Shown here piece after piece: positions 1 through 10,860 of a stretch of 39,102 nt of DNA (positions are counted from its first letter, which is position 1; the number at the start of each line of letters is the position of its first letter). Position numbers and translations under genes: made by a program. The stretch spans positions 1-39,102 of the forward strand of contig JAJIRX010000332.1 in NCBI GenBank assembly GCA_023853785.1. Direction: 5' to 3'. Under the pieces are notes generated by a model. The model ran no database searches, was not told the origin of the DNA, and saw only the letters and a program-made list of their open reading frames with translations. Origin of the DNA: Psilocybe azurescens. Taxonomy: Eukaryota; Basidiomycota; Agaricomycetes; Agaricales; Agrocybaceae.

Positions 1-310
1 CACGCCTGGGTCGGGCGGTGATTGGGGTCGCCTCACAGCAATATTCGTCACCCAGCAGTACGTGCAGGCGGCTCCCAGCAGTACTCGGCCCAGCAGCAAT
101 ACCAGCAGCAATCGCAATACCAACATCAGGGCCAGCAACAACAGCAGTACCAGCAGCAGCAGAAGCGCGGATACTCGACGGGACGATGGGCGATGAGGAC
201 ATGGACGATGCATACGGCGCGGTATGTCGCGGAGAGGCAGCAACGAGCCGGCGGGACTCGTGGGCGGGCATGCGAAGATGCCGAATCCGTTTGACGTCGG
301 TGCTGCCTCT
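1..310 (+). CDS. 3' end of a Gln-rich protein gene (partial)
   Basis: The plus strand carries a run of CAG/CAA-rich codons at about 75-170 that reads as a Gln/Tyr-rich stretch (blocks such as SAQQQYQQQSQYQHQ). This continues into acidic and basic residues. A downstream frame reads KMPNPFDVGAASALVL and ends in two stops near 305. The Gln-rich part and this tail lie in different frames, with a further switch around 200-235, so the natural protein probably needs a one-base correction or an unseen splice. The upstream part of the gene lies outside the window. Function cannot be assigned; low-complexity Gln-rich tails are common in fungal regulatory proteins. What follows (to about 1060) is pyrimidine-rich and resembles 3' UTR. 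Confidence 0.35.
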
Positions 311-1660
311 GCGCTGGTGCTGTGATAGCGAGTCATAGTAATAACACTGCGCTTGAGCGAGGGAGAAGCGGAAGAGGCAGGCCAACCATAGTGAGTCGGA
401 GAGCCATAGTGATGAGGTTGAGGAGGACGAGGAGGAAGAGGAGAGGCCGCGGAGGGTGTTGAAGATTGCTAACGAGTGAGCGGATGTGAGGACAGAGTGA
501 TGATCCCTTTGTGTTGTCATTTTCGCTTGGGCGACAAGAAAAATCACTTTCATCCTCCAACTCGATTCGATTTGGTTTGGTTCCGTTTCATTATCGCTTA
601 TTTTATTGTTGTGAAAGAAAGAAATCTCTTTTCCTCTTCCACTTCCTCTATCCCTTTCCTTTCCTTCACGCAGCCCACTATCTGCCGTCCTCCGCCCGGA
701 TGGATCCCTTCCGCTCTTTATCGACATTCTTCCCCTATCATAGTTCACCGTTTATCATACCCTCCACCAACCCACCATTTCTCACCTACCGCCTCGCACT
801 CGCCGCCTGGCATACCTACCCCCAGCCAGTCCCTGGACTTTGTCCTTGAGCTCGAGTCTCAAGCTCACTCGAGTGCTAATGGATAGAGGCATTACGCGTT
901 GTGGAAACAAAACAGAATGTTCTTGATACCACTTTTTCTTCTTTCTTGACTTTTTCTTTGCTCATCTCGTGCGAACCTTTTTAACCCCCATTTTACTTTC
1001 TTGTCTTTTTCTTCCTGACTTTCTTCTTTTGTTTTTATATGTTATATGTACATATTTCAACGTCGACCATGGACGTGGGGATAGTGCGAGGCGGTTCCTA
1101 AACCACCGCCCATTTCGGTTCCCCACTTGCCACTCAATTTCTATCTTTTCTCTTATTCTGTTAAGAGACTTTTCGTCTGCCTAGTCTGACTTTTTCGTCC
1201 TCCTGGATGGCGTATGCTTATGTGCGCATCCTTACCGTTCCGCTATTCGTTACAGTACATCGACCTCATCTACCTCTGAAATGATTTATTCTCTTTTTTT
1301 TTCCTTTTCAATCTTTATGGGTGCTATACGTGCGTGTTTTGCATACATCGCGTGCCTTAATGCTGTGGGTATCAAGTGTTGCTGACTCCTTGGAGCCATC
1401 TGGGCGTCTGATTGCATGTCTGGATCTGAAGATCTGACCCCGTCTGGGTTTTCTCTTTAATCACCAAAGATTGGGGATTCATCTGCGCGCATAAAGCCGT
1501 GTCATTAACGTCTAATGAAGGTCGAAACGGCGCCCTTCAAATCCTTCATTATTCCCCTTGTACCGCTCATTGTAATACCTGTCTGGACTCCGGAGATGCT
1601 TCAACGTCAACAAGGCATGAATGTCATACTATTACGTACATATATATGCAACGTGAAAGT
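311..1660. other. 3' flank and duplicated non-coding sequence
   Basis: No convincing gene is seen. The stretch 560-1060 is T/C-rich and fits a 3' untranslated or terminator region of the upstream gene. About 760-930 resembles 4120-4290, with a shared GAGCTCGA..CTCAAG area followed by GAAACAAAA. This marks the distal flank of the DUF6533 tandem duplication. Relative to copy 2, copy 1 has roughly 600 extra bases here (about 930-1590). Confidence 0.4.
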
Positions 1661-3286
1661 TCAGTAATCTCCGGATCCGTACACCATAGCGTTCTTCTGG
1701 GTACCATTGTCGCTGACCACCAGCTGATCAGCTTCACGGAGGTTCAAGATGATTCTACTGCAGAGGGAGCATTGTATGGCGACGGAGAAACCGATGGGCG
1801 TTTCAATTAAACCGTTCTATTTTAAATGCAGGATCGCATCAGATGCATTGTCTCTCTGAATGTATTGCATGAAGGACCGGAGTGACCTACTTTTTGCTCT
1901 ATCACCCACACTGTGAGGCAGCTAATATAGGTGACAGCGATACTAAAGCGAATACAAAGGTCAGCATGTTGATTGCGTGAGCCCAGGACACGGAGGGCAA
2001 GAAAAGACTCACATGGCGAAGTAAATTGTCGAGTCACGAATTAGGATATTATACAGCCCACGTCCGCTGTAGAATTTCATAATCGAGCCGTCTACCTTGA
2101 ATGAATTTACAGCTGGTATGACAGCCAGGATGCAGAGCAGGATTTGGAAGGTGATCATGGGGATCCAGAATGCGTAGATATGCAGTGGGATGATCTCAGA
2201 TCGCAGACCGCACCCCGATCGGTATTGGGACTACGAAAGCTATGGGCGAATTTCAGCTCATAAACGGCAGGCCAGGGAATATAGGAGAAATACCAACCTT
2301 CTCCATTGGCTAACGCGGTACCCACGACCCACCCTGAGGCCGTCACACATAACACGTACGTGGTTAGCATCAAAGCGAGGATTCTTTTGCTCCCTGAGTA
2401 TAGGGCATATATCCGCACTTGAAGGGTCACTAATAGGACGCAGTATACATACTTCAATACCGATAGACTCGAGAAAGGGTCAACAACGTACCGTCCGCCA
2501 CTATGCAGCCTACTAGACCCGTTATCCCTTCCCATTGGAAGACGCGCAGACCTTCATGCGAGTTAGTTGCTGCCGAATGTTCTACACTCGAGCGACATAG
2601 TGCTTACAGCTGGTAAAGATTAATGAATGAGACATTACTCAGATATGACTCGTGTCGTGGCAGACTACTACTTACAACTACTGCACTTTCAGTAAACGAA
2701 CTACATTTGAGATGATAGCAATGACATACTGAATTGGTCAGACCGGCGGGGAAGTGAGCTACATGTTATGCAACCATCAGCCTTGTCACCTTTGGAGGCA
2801 CACCAAGACAAGATTCACCATATATATCGAAACTAAATATTTGAGTCTTAACCCTTCACGTTTGTAGGCACCTGAGCGACTCACATAGCGGTGGCCAGAA
2901 CGTAGTAACGATTCTTCACCCAGGAAAAATGGTCAGAGCCCGAGTGAGCCATATTATCTGAAAGGGCTTACCACAAAGAATAGGACCTTTATCCAAGACC
3001 ACTGTCTTTTCTTTACGGGGAGATCAGTTTCAATGATCACATTGGAGAGATTAAGAGAATGATCTCACCCAGATGAGATTGACCTAGGGAAATTCAGGGC
3101 ATCCTTTCGCATCAGCGCTGATCGAGTTGATCTTTTCTCTGAGGAAAGTGACTGACCTCGCGATCGAATGTAATTACTGCAAAGGCGTGCTATAAGCAAC
3201 CAATGTAAATTGAAAATAATTTCCTTACTGTAGTCAAAAAGTACACAGGTGGCAGCAGCCGCTAAAGATGACATGGAAATGGACAT
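1661..3286 (-). CDS. DUF6533-like seven-transmembrane protein
   Basis: This is a minus-strand gene with many short introns. Exons that fit by splice site and phase are: 3229-3286 (start MSISMSSLAAAATC), 3157-3176 (IITFDRE), 3069-3083 (VNLIW, a 15-nt micro-exon), 2972-3010 (RQWSWIKVLFFV) and 2885-2913 (NRYYVLATA). Later exons read FQWEGITGLVGC near 2500, VRIYALYSGSKR near 2400, HIYAFWIPMITFQ near 2170, then NILIRDSTIYFA and IGFSVAIQCSLCSRIILNL near 1770. The order DY..DREVNLIW, then KVLF.VNRY, then LR.YALY, then FWIPM, then RD...YF, then SR..LNLR is the usual order in basidiomycete DUF6533 membrane proteins, whose function is unknown. Exons near 2560 and 2240 are unresolved, and a frameshift near 2215 is possible. 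Transmembrane helices are hydrophobic stretches; no signal peptide was judged. The stop is at 1661-1663. Confidence 0.65.
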
Positions 3287-4120
3287 GCTTAAACAAGGTT
3301 GACCTTATTAAACGAGTAAGTGTACACACCACGAGTGTATCGTATGAGTTGAATCTCCCGAAGACCTTCTATCAGGATGTTCAAAAGAGGATTGAAGACG
3401 GACATCTCTACTTGCGAGTCTACGATGCTTGCTCGTGTGTGTTAGATGAACTGGGGAAGGGGGCGTATCGAGTGTGTCCCCAGAGTACTCATAGGAGCCG
3501 CCCAACGTACACCAACTATATAGGTCGGAGCAATCCTCGTGATATGGATCGATGTAGATGGCTCAAACTGATGAAGCAGTCGTATGACTTAATATAAGTA
3601 TAGCACAAATACGAGGACAGTTGATTGATTGTTGAAAGATGTTCACTGGTAGATAACCGATTACGAGGTGTTTGATGCGAAGTACTACAATTGACGTAAT
3701 GCTGAGCAGCATGTAGTTCTATGAGCATATCTGAAAACGAGACAAAGTAACCTTCTTCAAGCTCAGTGTACCCTTGAAAAAGGATCGATATGCTGCGTTT
3801 AATGCACATAATCTATAAATAGAACGTGAAAGTTCGTCTACACACGAATGAATACGGAAGACTGCATATCGAAGACACATGCTGCGGACTTGCTTTGTAA
3901 GTATTGTCAGTAGTCTAACACGGCTGAAGTATCATTTGTTCGAGGGGATGCGATCACGCCACAGAGCCCGTTCAGGCCGAAGACATGTCAAATTCGCATC
4001 AGCCTGTCCTCCTGATGATGTATAATATCCCGCGAAGCTTACTATGTATCGAAGATATCTACAACTTGCACTACATGTCGGTTTCTGTGATCTATTCTAG
4101 TTCCGTGATGCCTCGATCTA
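3287..4120. other. Intergenic, no gene seen
   Basis: Upstream region of the DUF6533-like gene and spacer to its tandem copy. The reading frames here are short, lack family resemblance and have no consistent splice structure. A TATA-like CTATAAATAG lies near 3812-3821, but I cannot tie it to a gene. Confidence 0.3.
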
Positions 4121-4384
4121 CAATCCATCATCCTCCGGCTCACTTGATCCCAACCCACCCAACCTTCTGCGTCACGTTTCCCGCCGGGTCTACCAGACCT
4201 CCACCGGTCCCGTCATTTTGTTCTCGAGCTCGACTCTCAAGATCTCATGAGCTTTAGCTCCCGAATGCATAGATTTTTCGTGGTGTGAAAACAAAAAAGA
4301 CTGTCTTCAACATCAACAGGGCATAAATATCAGTTTCTCCGAATAGTGTTACATACATATATACCTTATCATGAATCGGCCCTT

Positions 4385-5275
4385 CATCAGTAATCTTCGG
4401 AGTTCTCTGTGTACCATCGTCGCTGATCACTGGCTGATCAGTTTCACGAAGGTTAAAGATGATTCGACTACAGAGAGCACTGTATGGCGACGGAGAAACC
4501 GATGAACATTTCAATGATACAGTTTTACATCGCACGAGTTGTCTCCGAATGCATTAAAATGAAGGACATGAGTGGCCTACTTCCAGTTCCATCACCGTGA
4601 TCAAGCTTATACAGGTGACAGCAATGCTAAAGAGAGTACAAAGGTTGGCATTGCGATCGCGTGAGGATAGAACACGGAGGGCAAGACTCACATAGCGAAC
4701 AAAATTGTCGAATCACGGATCTGAAAGTAATACCCGCCAGCGGGTACGTCGTCTTGTGAGAAGGAGACGTCGTCACGTATATTACTTCCCCAACCTTTTA
4801 CCTTATTTACTCTAAGTAGTACCACGACCGACTGCGTAGGCACTCGACACAATTCACTTCACCCATTCATTACCTACTGATTTTCTCTAAAATCCCACCT
4901 ACCCATCACCTTTATTTCGCATAATTCTTATCTTATTTACAAGCATATACGTACAGTAGAGTACCATGGTGATGCGAAGAGGGGCCACCTCAGCATAGCC
5001 ATCGGTCCTTTACGCCCTCAGGGAGATGACGCGGCCACAATGTCGCGGACCTCTCCAACTCCCCATCTACTACCTTACAACTTACCTTTTAATTACAAGG
5101 CTCGATGCACCGTCCCCGAGAAGAATATTATATAGCCCACGTCCGCTTTAGAATTTCAGAATCGAGCCGTCTGCTTTGAACGAATTTACAGCCGGTATGA
5201 TGGCCACGATACAAAGCAAGACTTGGAAGGTGATCATGGGGATCCAGAATGCGTAGATGTGCGGTGGGATGCTCT
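4385..5275 (-). pseudogene. Broken tandem copy of the DUF6533-like gene
   Basis: The minus strand repeats the 3' half of the neighbouring gene. Near 5250-5130 it reads PPHIYAFWIPMITFQ and then NSFKADGSILKF, where a TAA stop replaces the Tyr codon found in the intact copy. The frame continues as SGRGLYNIL. The next conserved piece (RDSTILFA) resumes only near 4717, after about 400 bp of foreign sequence. The 3' piece near 4480 reads CSRIIFNLRETDQPVISDD but is one base out of frame with the preceding IGFSVAIQC. The N-terminal exons (start through KVLF..VNRY) are absent beyond about 5275. Stop codon, insertion, frameshift and 5' truncation together argue for a true pseudogene, unlike the single-base problems seen elsewhere. 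Confidence 0.65.
4722..5124. mobile_element. About 400-bp insertion inside the DUF6533 pseudogene
   Basis: Alignment with copy 1 (2015-2050) shows contiguous coding sequence there, while copy 2 is split here. The left edge falls after CACGGATC and the right edge before ATTATATAGCCC. The insert starts with a structured segment: GTAATA pairs with TATTAC about 55 bases on, and ACGTCGTC occurs twice between them. The rest is AT- and pyrimidine-rich with no coding frame. I could not find clean terminal repeats or a target duplication, so the class (solo LTR, MITE or other) is open. Confidence 0.4.
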
Positions 5276-5880
5276 ACGATCACTGACCTCGCTTCGTCTA
5301 TTCATTTATCATAACCCTGCCGACAGAATGACAAAGTTACCAGCCACAATAATCGATCTTGATGATTATGACAACGTTGCCTACATACGAGCGAGCGAGT
5401 TAGACAAGCACAAAAATGTAACCATCTCTCTATGCGCGCACCATTTACTTTGTTTAGCGACGCCACTGGGTCTATGGGGGTACACACCGCCGCTGTAAAG
5501 CATCATCTGGCAGATGAGGCAAAACGGTGTGTACCGGTGGAACGCCGGCAACACATGAAGCTGCTACATATCGTATTGTGGATTGGTATTATGGATTGTG
5601 GCTGGATGTGCACTGACGGCGTCAACTGCTGCTGTGTCATGAGGTAAATGATGGGTGTAAATCACCTGGAAAGGGGAAGGGAGGAAGGGAGCGTGTCGGG
5701 GTTTAATAATCGTCCTTGCGAATACTGACAACACACTGCAACATAGAAGCTGCTGTGGTGATCAGAAAAAATCTCAGTGACGTCCGTTTCGATACCCCAG
5801 GTGCCCTGCTTCGTATCGAACAGCGGCAGGATGGGTAGGATGAAAAGGCGCGGCAGAATGGGAAGAACCAGGCCTGCAGC
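5276..5880. other. Intergenic, no gene seen
   Basis: Open frames of up to 91 codons exist on both strands but have no family resemblance, no splice pattern and no counterpart in the duplicated segments. I see nothing supportable here. Confidence 0.25.
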
Positions 5881-6119
5881 AGCTGCTGACTAGCACCAAG
5901 GGATGTTGGACAAGCAAAGAACAGGTTGAAGTACGAGCAAATAAATCCCCTTTGAGTGCTCCAACTCACCACTTTTCTTCATTCTACTGACCCCGCCATA
6001 CGTCTGACACCCACGTGAGAGTCCCTGGGTTGAACCAGGCTGTGAAATCATGTCCACAGAATAAGTAATATTGAATGTCCGACGCACACATAGTAGGAAC
6101 ACCGGGAAGAATAGGCAGC

Positions 6120-6640
6120 TAGTCAAAGCAGATAATCCAAATGGGTGTTATGGAGCAGAAGAACCGAAAATCACATCAGATGTTTGTGATTATCGCGTTT
6201 GAATTTTCACAGGCACAAGAAGGTTTAAATGAGTCCGTCGAGGATATCTATTCGCCTAAGTCGGTTGAAGGTGTTCCCCTGTGGTTGAGAAAGCTTAGGG
6301 GATCGAGGCCTCGTATGCAGAGCAATAAATTTGAAGGGCATGGGAGTAATATGACTACATTGCGGGCAGGGAGGGTAATGTATCGCCCATAATAGTTAGA
6401 CCCTGCATCTGTTGTGTGTACGAGTGGGAGCATAAACTAGCCTGGGAATAGATCAACATTGTTCATCTTTTGATACACGCTGCGAAGTCGAGTCAGAATC
6501 TAATTACACGGAAAGGGCCAAATAGCCTGGGAATCAGAACGCGTGGATAAGGCCCCATGTTCGTTGTTTTTCATGAAAAGACTGGCATTATCATCTTTTC
6601 CCCACCTAAACAGCTTTCTTCCCCATACTACCACAACCCA
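6120..6640 (+). other. Upstream part of the duplicated segment, possible coding remnant
   Basis: A plus-strand frame from 6141 to 6392 reads FSQAQEGLNESVEDI and then SPKSVEGVPLWLRKL. The matching frame at 16103-16537 reads FSQAQEGLNESAEDI and then SPKLVDFVHLWLRQLEDSE. The reading frame is kept across this stretch in both copies despite many differences, which hints at past coding. The frames end soon after with no good splice continuation. It could be a lost gene or the 5' flank of the seven-exon gene. No family is recognised. Confidence 0.3.
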
Positions 6641-6646
6641 ACCAAT

Positions 6647-8122
6647 ATGTCAATCTTTACTAGCCAACACAACTACATGGCTTGCGCTGGAGAGCAAGCC
6701 CGGGATGAGGCTCCCACCGACATTGTCACTTGTGAGCTTGTATGAGGGGAATGCACGCGCCCGTTTACTGATCGGCCCCATCTTGATTATTTAGCCCTGT
6801 TGTCCGCCTTTGAGCCGCCTCTACTATTGTGGGACTGCAATGGCTTTTTGTCCGCGCCCACACTTTTATCTGATGGGATGACCATTCCCCTCCAATACTT
6901 CAGTTGGAGCTCGTCGGCGTCAACACCTTTGCTGAGCAGTTCAGCATCATATTCCTCCTCTCCCACTTTTTCCATAGATTCCGGCACAGACGTCGCCTCA
7001 GAATATCCCGGTACTCGAAACCTGACCATTCTTGCAAAGCCTGGTACGTCTCTCATGTTCTGATGCATGACCTCAAGCCATATCACATCTATTAACACTA
7101 CTTTACTATCTCGCTTTGGATATCAGATGCATCCCTATATGCATCGTCTCCATATCTGTATGAGAATTTAAACCGTCAGGTCGCATCATTGGTGCCGACG
7201 TACACACAGTAAGATTGGCCTTCTAAATTGAGTACACACTTGAGTTCAGCTTTACTAATCCAACTATAGGTCCACGCCACTGGCACCACCACTCGTCATT
7301 GTCATTCCAGAAAGTACCATCGAGGAGCTGAAGCATGCGGGCCTCTACAAAGTTCCAACAAATGTTGATAGAAATGGGATTATGCCAGTACCTAGGGAGG
7401 CCGATGAAATTCCTCCAGACGACCAAACGATAACCACAAGTTTCCCCTCCGGCGGAGAGGCGGAAAAAATTACAACTATATATCCAACAACACAGGATAC
7501 TGCGCCACTGTAAGCTCCGGGACCGGCGGACCCGTTGAGCTAGTGTATAGCGTTCTGAACAGTGATGGAAGGTATGAATTTTTCCCGCCTCTCGACTGAT
7601 AGATGGTAACGAATGTCATTTTCTCAAACTAGTGGGGAGGGAGATACGAGCATTGGAGCTCAAAGAGATGGCACAAGGGGGTATGCAAGCCGTTCATCTA
7701 TCCTCTCGACGGTAAGGTAATAACGGGTGTCGTTTATGCGTAGGATCAAAAGTCCAACTGCGGCGCAGAAGGGCAAGAAACATGGTCGACGTGCTGGACC
7801 GAAACACCGCGTTCTGGGCCTAGAGCATATCTCAAAGGCCCCCAAGGCACGAGCGAGTCAAAAGACCAGAATCCCTGTGATGATGCAGGGACAGGCTGTC
7901 AAAGCCCTTCCGCCCTCTACTGACGGGTTAAACTTCCATTGCATAGCCCCTCGGCCTCACCACCTTCGCCTATGAGAGACAAGATATGCCAACAATCTGC
8001 CTTCAAAGTCGGCGCTGGCATCAATAATGCCAAAATTTACAAGTAAGTATTTATCACTTGGCGACTTGAAACAAACTGATATTCACCTTTCTAGGCACAA
8101 TTCATTCAAATATCCAACATAA
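6647..8122 (+). CDS. Seven-exon gene of unknown function, copy 1
   Basis: Exons fit as 6647-6731, 6795-7043, 7127-7208, 7270-7571, 7633-7680, 7744-8042 and 8095-8122. All introns are GT-AG and 52-83 nt long, and phases agree with copy 2 at every junction. Two one-base gaps are needed to keep frame: an A6 run at 7464-7469 and a C run near 7947-7950. With them the product would be about 364 residues. Exons 1-3 give a Ser-rich, low-similarity N-terminal half. Exons 4-7 give a basic, Pro-rich C-terminal half containing PPLVIVIPESTIEEL, FPSGGEAE, SPTAAQKGKKHGR, QGQAVKALPPSTDGL and a C-terminal HNSFKYPT. There is no signal peptide, clear membrane helix or known catalytic motif. I do not recognise the family. 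The TAA stop is at the end of exon 7. Confidence 0.6.
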
Positions 8123-8129
8123 AAATCAT

Positions 8130-8589
8130 CTGTGATGTAGGTTGCTGGTGGCATATAAGAGTATGATAACGGTGGCAATAAGTATTTTAGGAATCATGGA
8201 CGAGCACGTCGAGGGTACCGACGAGGACAATGTAGTGGGAGATTGAGATATGTGATTTTTGCTTCTCTCGGCTTTTATCTCCGCATATCGATTGACCGTG
8301 AGAAAGTTGATGGGCTTCTGAACACGATGTTAGCTATAAAGGTCGTCTTCTAGTTAATTTTGGCATTGGACATGGACGATGAGCCGCTTTTTCCCATCGC
8401 AGGCATAACCACATTGAGTTCCTCCCGATTCAAGCCTCATGTCGATGTACCAGGTGCTGTTCTTCTCTTTTTCCCTCAGTTCTCCGGCTTCCATTTCATA
8501 ATCTGACCAGACAAATGTATTGCCCTCTAGTTCCTCCTGCTTTAAACGATTTCGGCGCTTAGATTATTGACTAAGAGGTAGTGGCTAAA
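8130..8589. other. 3' flank of the unknown gene
   Basis: This is also present downstream of copy 2 (18080-18560). It contains a tiny frame MDEHVEGTDEDNVVGD (copy 2: MGEHVGGIDEVNVVRG) ending in TGA, then pyrimidine-rich sequence with splice-like CAG sites. No larger gene is supported. Confidence 0.25.
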
Positions 8590-9060
8590 ACAGAACACTT
8601 TGACTGGATTCTGGCCTATACGAGTATTCAATGCTCGCGAGACTTTTCTGCCACGTTGGTACAGATCACTTAATTATTCGTCATCGGAAGGCAGAATTTA
8701 CCCAAGTGTTCACGTTGCCGACGCTGGCAGCATCCAGGCGGACCGTCGGGGTCCAAGAATTCTGGACATAATTCCAGGAGCGTGCCGAGCGAATCGACCA
8801 CGAGTTCTTCATTTGTATGATGAGAAGGATAATAATGAGGAAGTACCGCACCTTTCGTGCATGCTTTCAAATCCAGTTTTCTGACAGAGGCAAATGGTGT
8901 TAATGATATGGAGAATTTCCAAAGAAAGATTGCGTTACACAGAGAGATGAGAGACAAGAGATCGGTCATTACAGAAGAGATGAATATCTTATAGCAAAGT
9001 ATGTAGAAGCCGAGTCTTCACTGGAATATACAAGCCTTTTAAGGCTAACAACGACTGGCA
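8590..9060 (+). pseudogene. Decayed reading frame downstream of copy 1
   Basis: A plus-strand frame reads RVFNARETFLPRWYRSLNYS, then IYPSVHVADAGSIQADRRG, PRILDIIPGACRA and EEVPHLSCMLSNP before a stop at 8882-8884. Copy 2 has the same order but is broken in different places, and it keeps a continuation (LTLRERVLDIWGEDCVTQG, then ERYVKAESALEYTSLL) that is frameshifted here. The complementary pattern of breaks suggests one ancestral coding gene duplicated with the segment and then lost in both copies. No family recognised; strand choice rests on open-frame length. Confidence 0.35.
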
Positions 9061-9378
9061 ACAACTTATGCTGTCGTGATAATCTGAATCCCAGCCACTT
9101 TTTGGTATGACGAGGGAAATATCCGACCCGCGAGATCCACCACCCTTCACTCCGCTCCGCGTCTTCGAATACGCGCATTTCGGAGGAGTACGCTGCGGTG
9201 AAGCGGTGGACCTCTTGCTCTTATTGTGTTGGGGTTTGCGTCAGCGTCGTTGTCGAAGTCGAAGTCGTTGTTAGAGGAGATGATGTTGAACGGGACGATG
9301 ACGCCGATGTTGAAGTTGAAGGAGATGCTGAAGTTAAAGGGAGCAAGGAACCAGAAGGAGATAAAGATGACGACGCAA

Positions 9379-9834
9379 TTACACCCCGAACCCCTGATGA
9401 GAAGAAGGTATCCAGCACCGCGAGATTATGTAGCACCAAACAACGCATGCGCAGACATCTAGTGCGTGTGCAAGAGGCGGTGGATATGCGCGCACGTGTA
9501 TAGCAGGCGGTATTTTGCTTGTTCTTTTCCTTCTGCTTTCGCTTCCAGTGTTTTTGTATTCTGAACATGGCTCATGTTCACCGGAAAACGCAGGCACGTC
9601 GACGCCGTAATACAACCACTCCGAGGGCGGACACGCGATGGGCGAGCAGACGGCGCAGGGGCAGCTCCATCTCTTGTCCTCTTTCTTAGTCTCCTTGCCC
9701 TTGTCCATGCACATGTCCTCCTCCTCATCCGTGAACGTGGAGAAATCCAACGCGCACTCGCGCGCGTAGAGGTTGTGCCCGATCCCTCTTCCTTTCCGCT
9801 TCCGCTTCCCCCGCATCAAATAAATCCACGCCAA
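9379..9834 (-). CDS. Cys-rich hypothetical protein (partial gene)
   Basis: The minus-strand frame carries, after a basic start, ALDFSTFTDEEEDMCMDKG, then KKEDKRWSCPCAVCSPIAC, PPSEWLYYGVDVPA and FSGEHEPC. The CxCAxCSxIAC core followed by LYYGVD is echoed on the minus strand at 15530-15780 after a one-base shift. The spaced cysteines suggest metal binding, but the pattern matches no zinc-finger class I can name. Upstream, the minus strand near 10238 has an ATG with MSSGASLPARKAF, echoed near 19432 as MSGGVSLPACKG. This could be the first exon, but the join across the repetitive 9950-10110 region is not resolved. The region is GC-rich compared with its flanks. Confidence 0.35.
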   Translation of the reverse strand: MAWIYLMRGKRKRKGRGIGHNLYARECALDFSTFTDEEEDMCMDKGKETKKEDKRWSCPCAVCSPIACPPSEWLYYGVDVPAFSGEHEPCSEYKNTGSESRRKRTSKIPPAIHVRAYPPPLAHALDVCACVVWCYIISRCWIPSSHQGFGV

Positions 9835-9950
9835 AGTACGTCATATAGTGCAGAATCTAGAGTGCGCCTGTGAGGAGACGCGGTTTGAAGACGGGCAGGG
9901 AGGAGGTGGAAGAGAAGAGGTGGGATGTTATGGAGGTGGAGGTGAGTTAG

Positions 9951-9998
9951 GATTGAGATTGAAATTGAGATTGGGATTGAGATTGGGATTGGGATTGG
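9951..9998. repeat. Hexamer microsatellite (GATTGR)8
   Basis: Eight near-perfect units of GATTGA/GATTGG (one AATTGA) follow each other. It is not a TTAGGG telomere repeat. Further purine-rich low complexity (GAGGAG, GAAGCA) follows at 10055-10110. Confidence 0.8.
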
Positions 9999-10294
9999 GA
10001 GTCAGGTTGCTAATCCTGATGCCTATTGGGGTTGATTTTGACTCAGGAACCGCAGGAGGAGGAGAAGGAGGAGAAGAAAGACAAGAGGCAGAAGCAGAAG
10101 CAGAAGCAGCCTTTCCGCGTTAATACATTGACCTCCAGCCTCAGCGGGTGCACTGCGGCGGCTTCGGGTCCAAAGAGCGGTTCCGTGAGGCAAGAGGAGA
10201 AGGCTTTTCGTGCGGGTAGAGAGGCGCCGCTGGACATGCGTATAAATATCGCTCGGAGGTGCGCGGGGGTGAATTCGGTGCTGTCGGTGGTGGT

Positions 10295-10770
10295 GCATGA
10301 TCGGTCGTGATCAATGTGATCAGCGTTGATTTGATTGGTTGGGGATGAGAGGTAAGAGTAAATTCGTCGTTTCATTCTTCGAACTTTCCCTCAGGAGGTT
10401 TTAATCAACATTTGAATTCTCCGTGGTTTATCTTCGCAGCTATATTAGCTATGCACCATAAAACTACCATTGCTCAGTGCAATTGAAGACAGGGACAGGT
10501 TAAAAGGACTTAGCAAATCCAGCTGAAGACAAGGTGTGTTGTACAAGTTATGCTGTAGCCAACGAGACCACTGTTTCCCGACTTCTTCGCCCGTATGAAC
10601 CAAGGAGATGGAGAGACCGTAAAGCGAGAAAAATCTATTCCCACGTAACACCGTCAGGGGGAATAGTCACATCCAACAACAACGACGAGCATCGTTCGTT
10701 CAACTCGGACTTGACAAGAACCTCCAATGATACACCAACTTTCTCCATTCTATCATCGGGGGATGAGGTA
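10295..10770 (+). repeat. Core dispersed repeat, copy 1
   Basis: Shared with 19455-20190 (direct) and 32225-32910 (inverted). Anchors are CGTGATCAATGTG followed by TGATTTGATTGGTTGGGGAT, the GCCAACGAGACCACTG block, and TCGTTCGTTC then ACTCGGACTTGAC. Copy 1 lacks about 130 bp (after 10760) that both other copies keep. Confidence 0.7.
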
Positions 10771-10860
10771 CAGGAAGACGAAGAGGAGGGAAAATATCTG
10801 AAGCCTCCGAAATGGTATTCAGAAGTACCATCCGGAGCTCTTTATTTATTTTTCACTTGA

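Noticed and set aside
9198..9568. Acidic or Ser/Thr-rich frames on both strands
   Set aside because: Built from GTCGAAGTCGAAGTC-like low complexity with several frames open at once; no splice or family support.
9951..9998. Interstitial telomere repeat
   Set aside because: The unit is GATTGA/GATTGG, not TTAGGG or its complement; a simple microsatellite.
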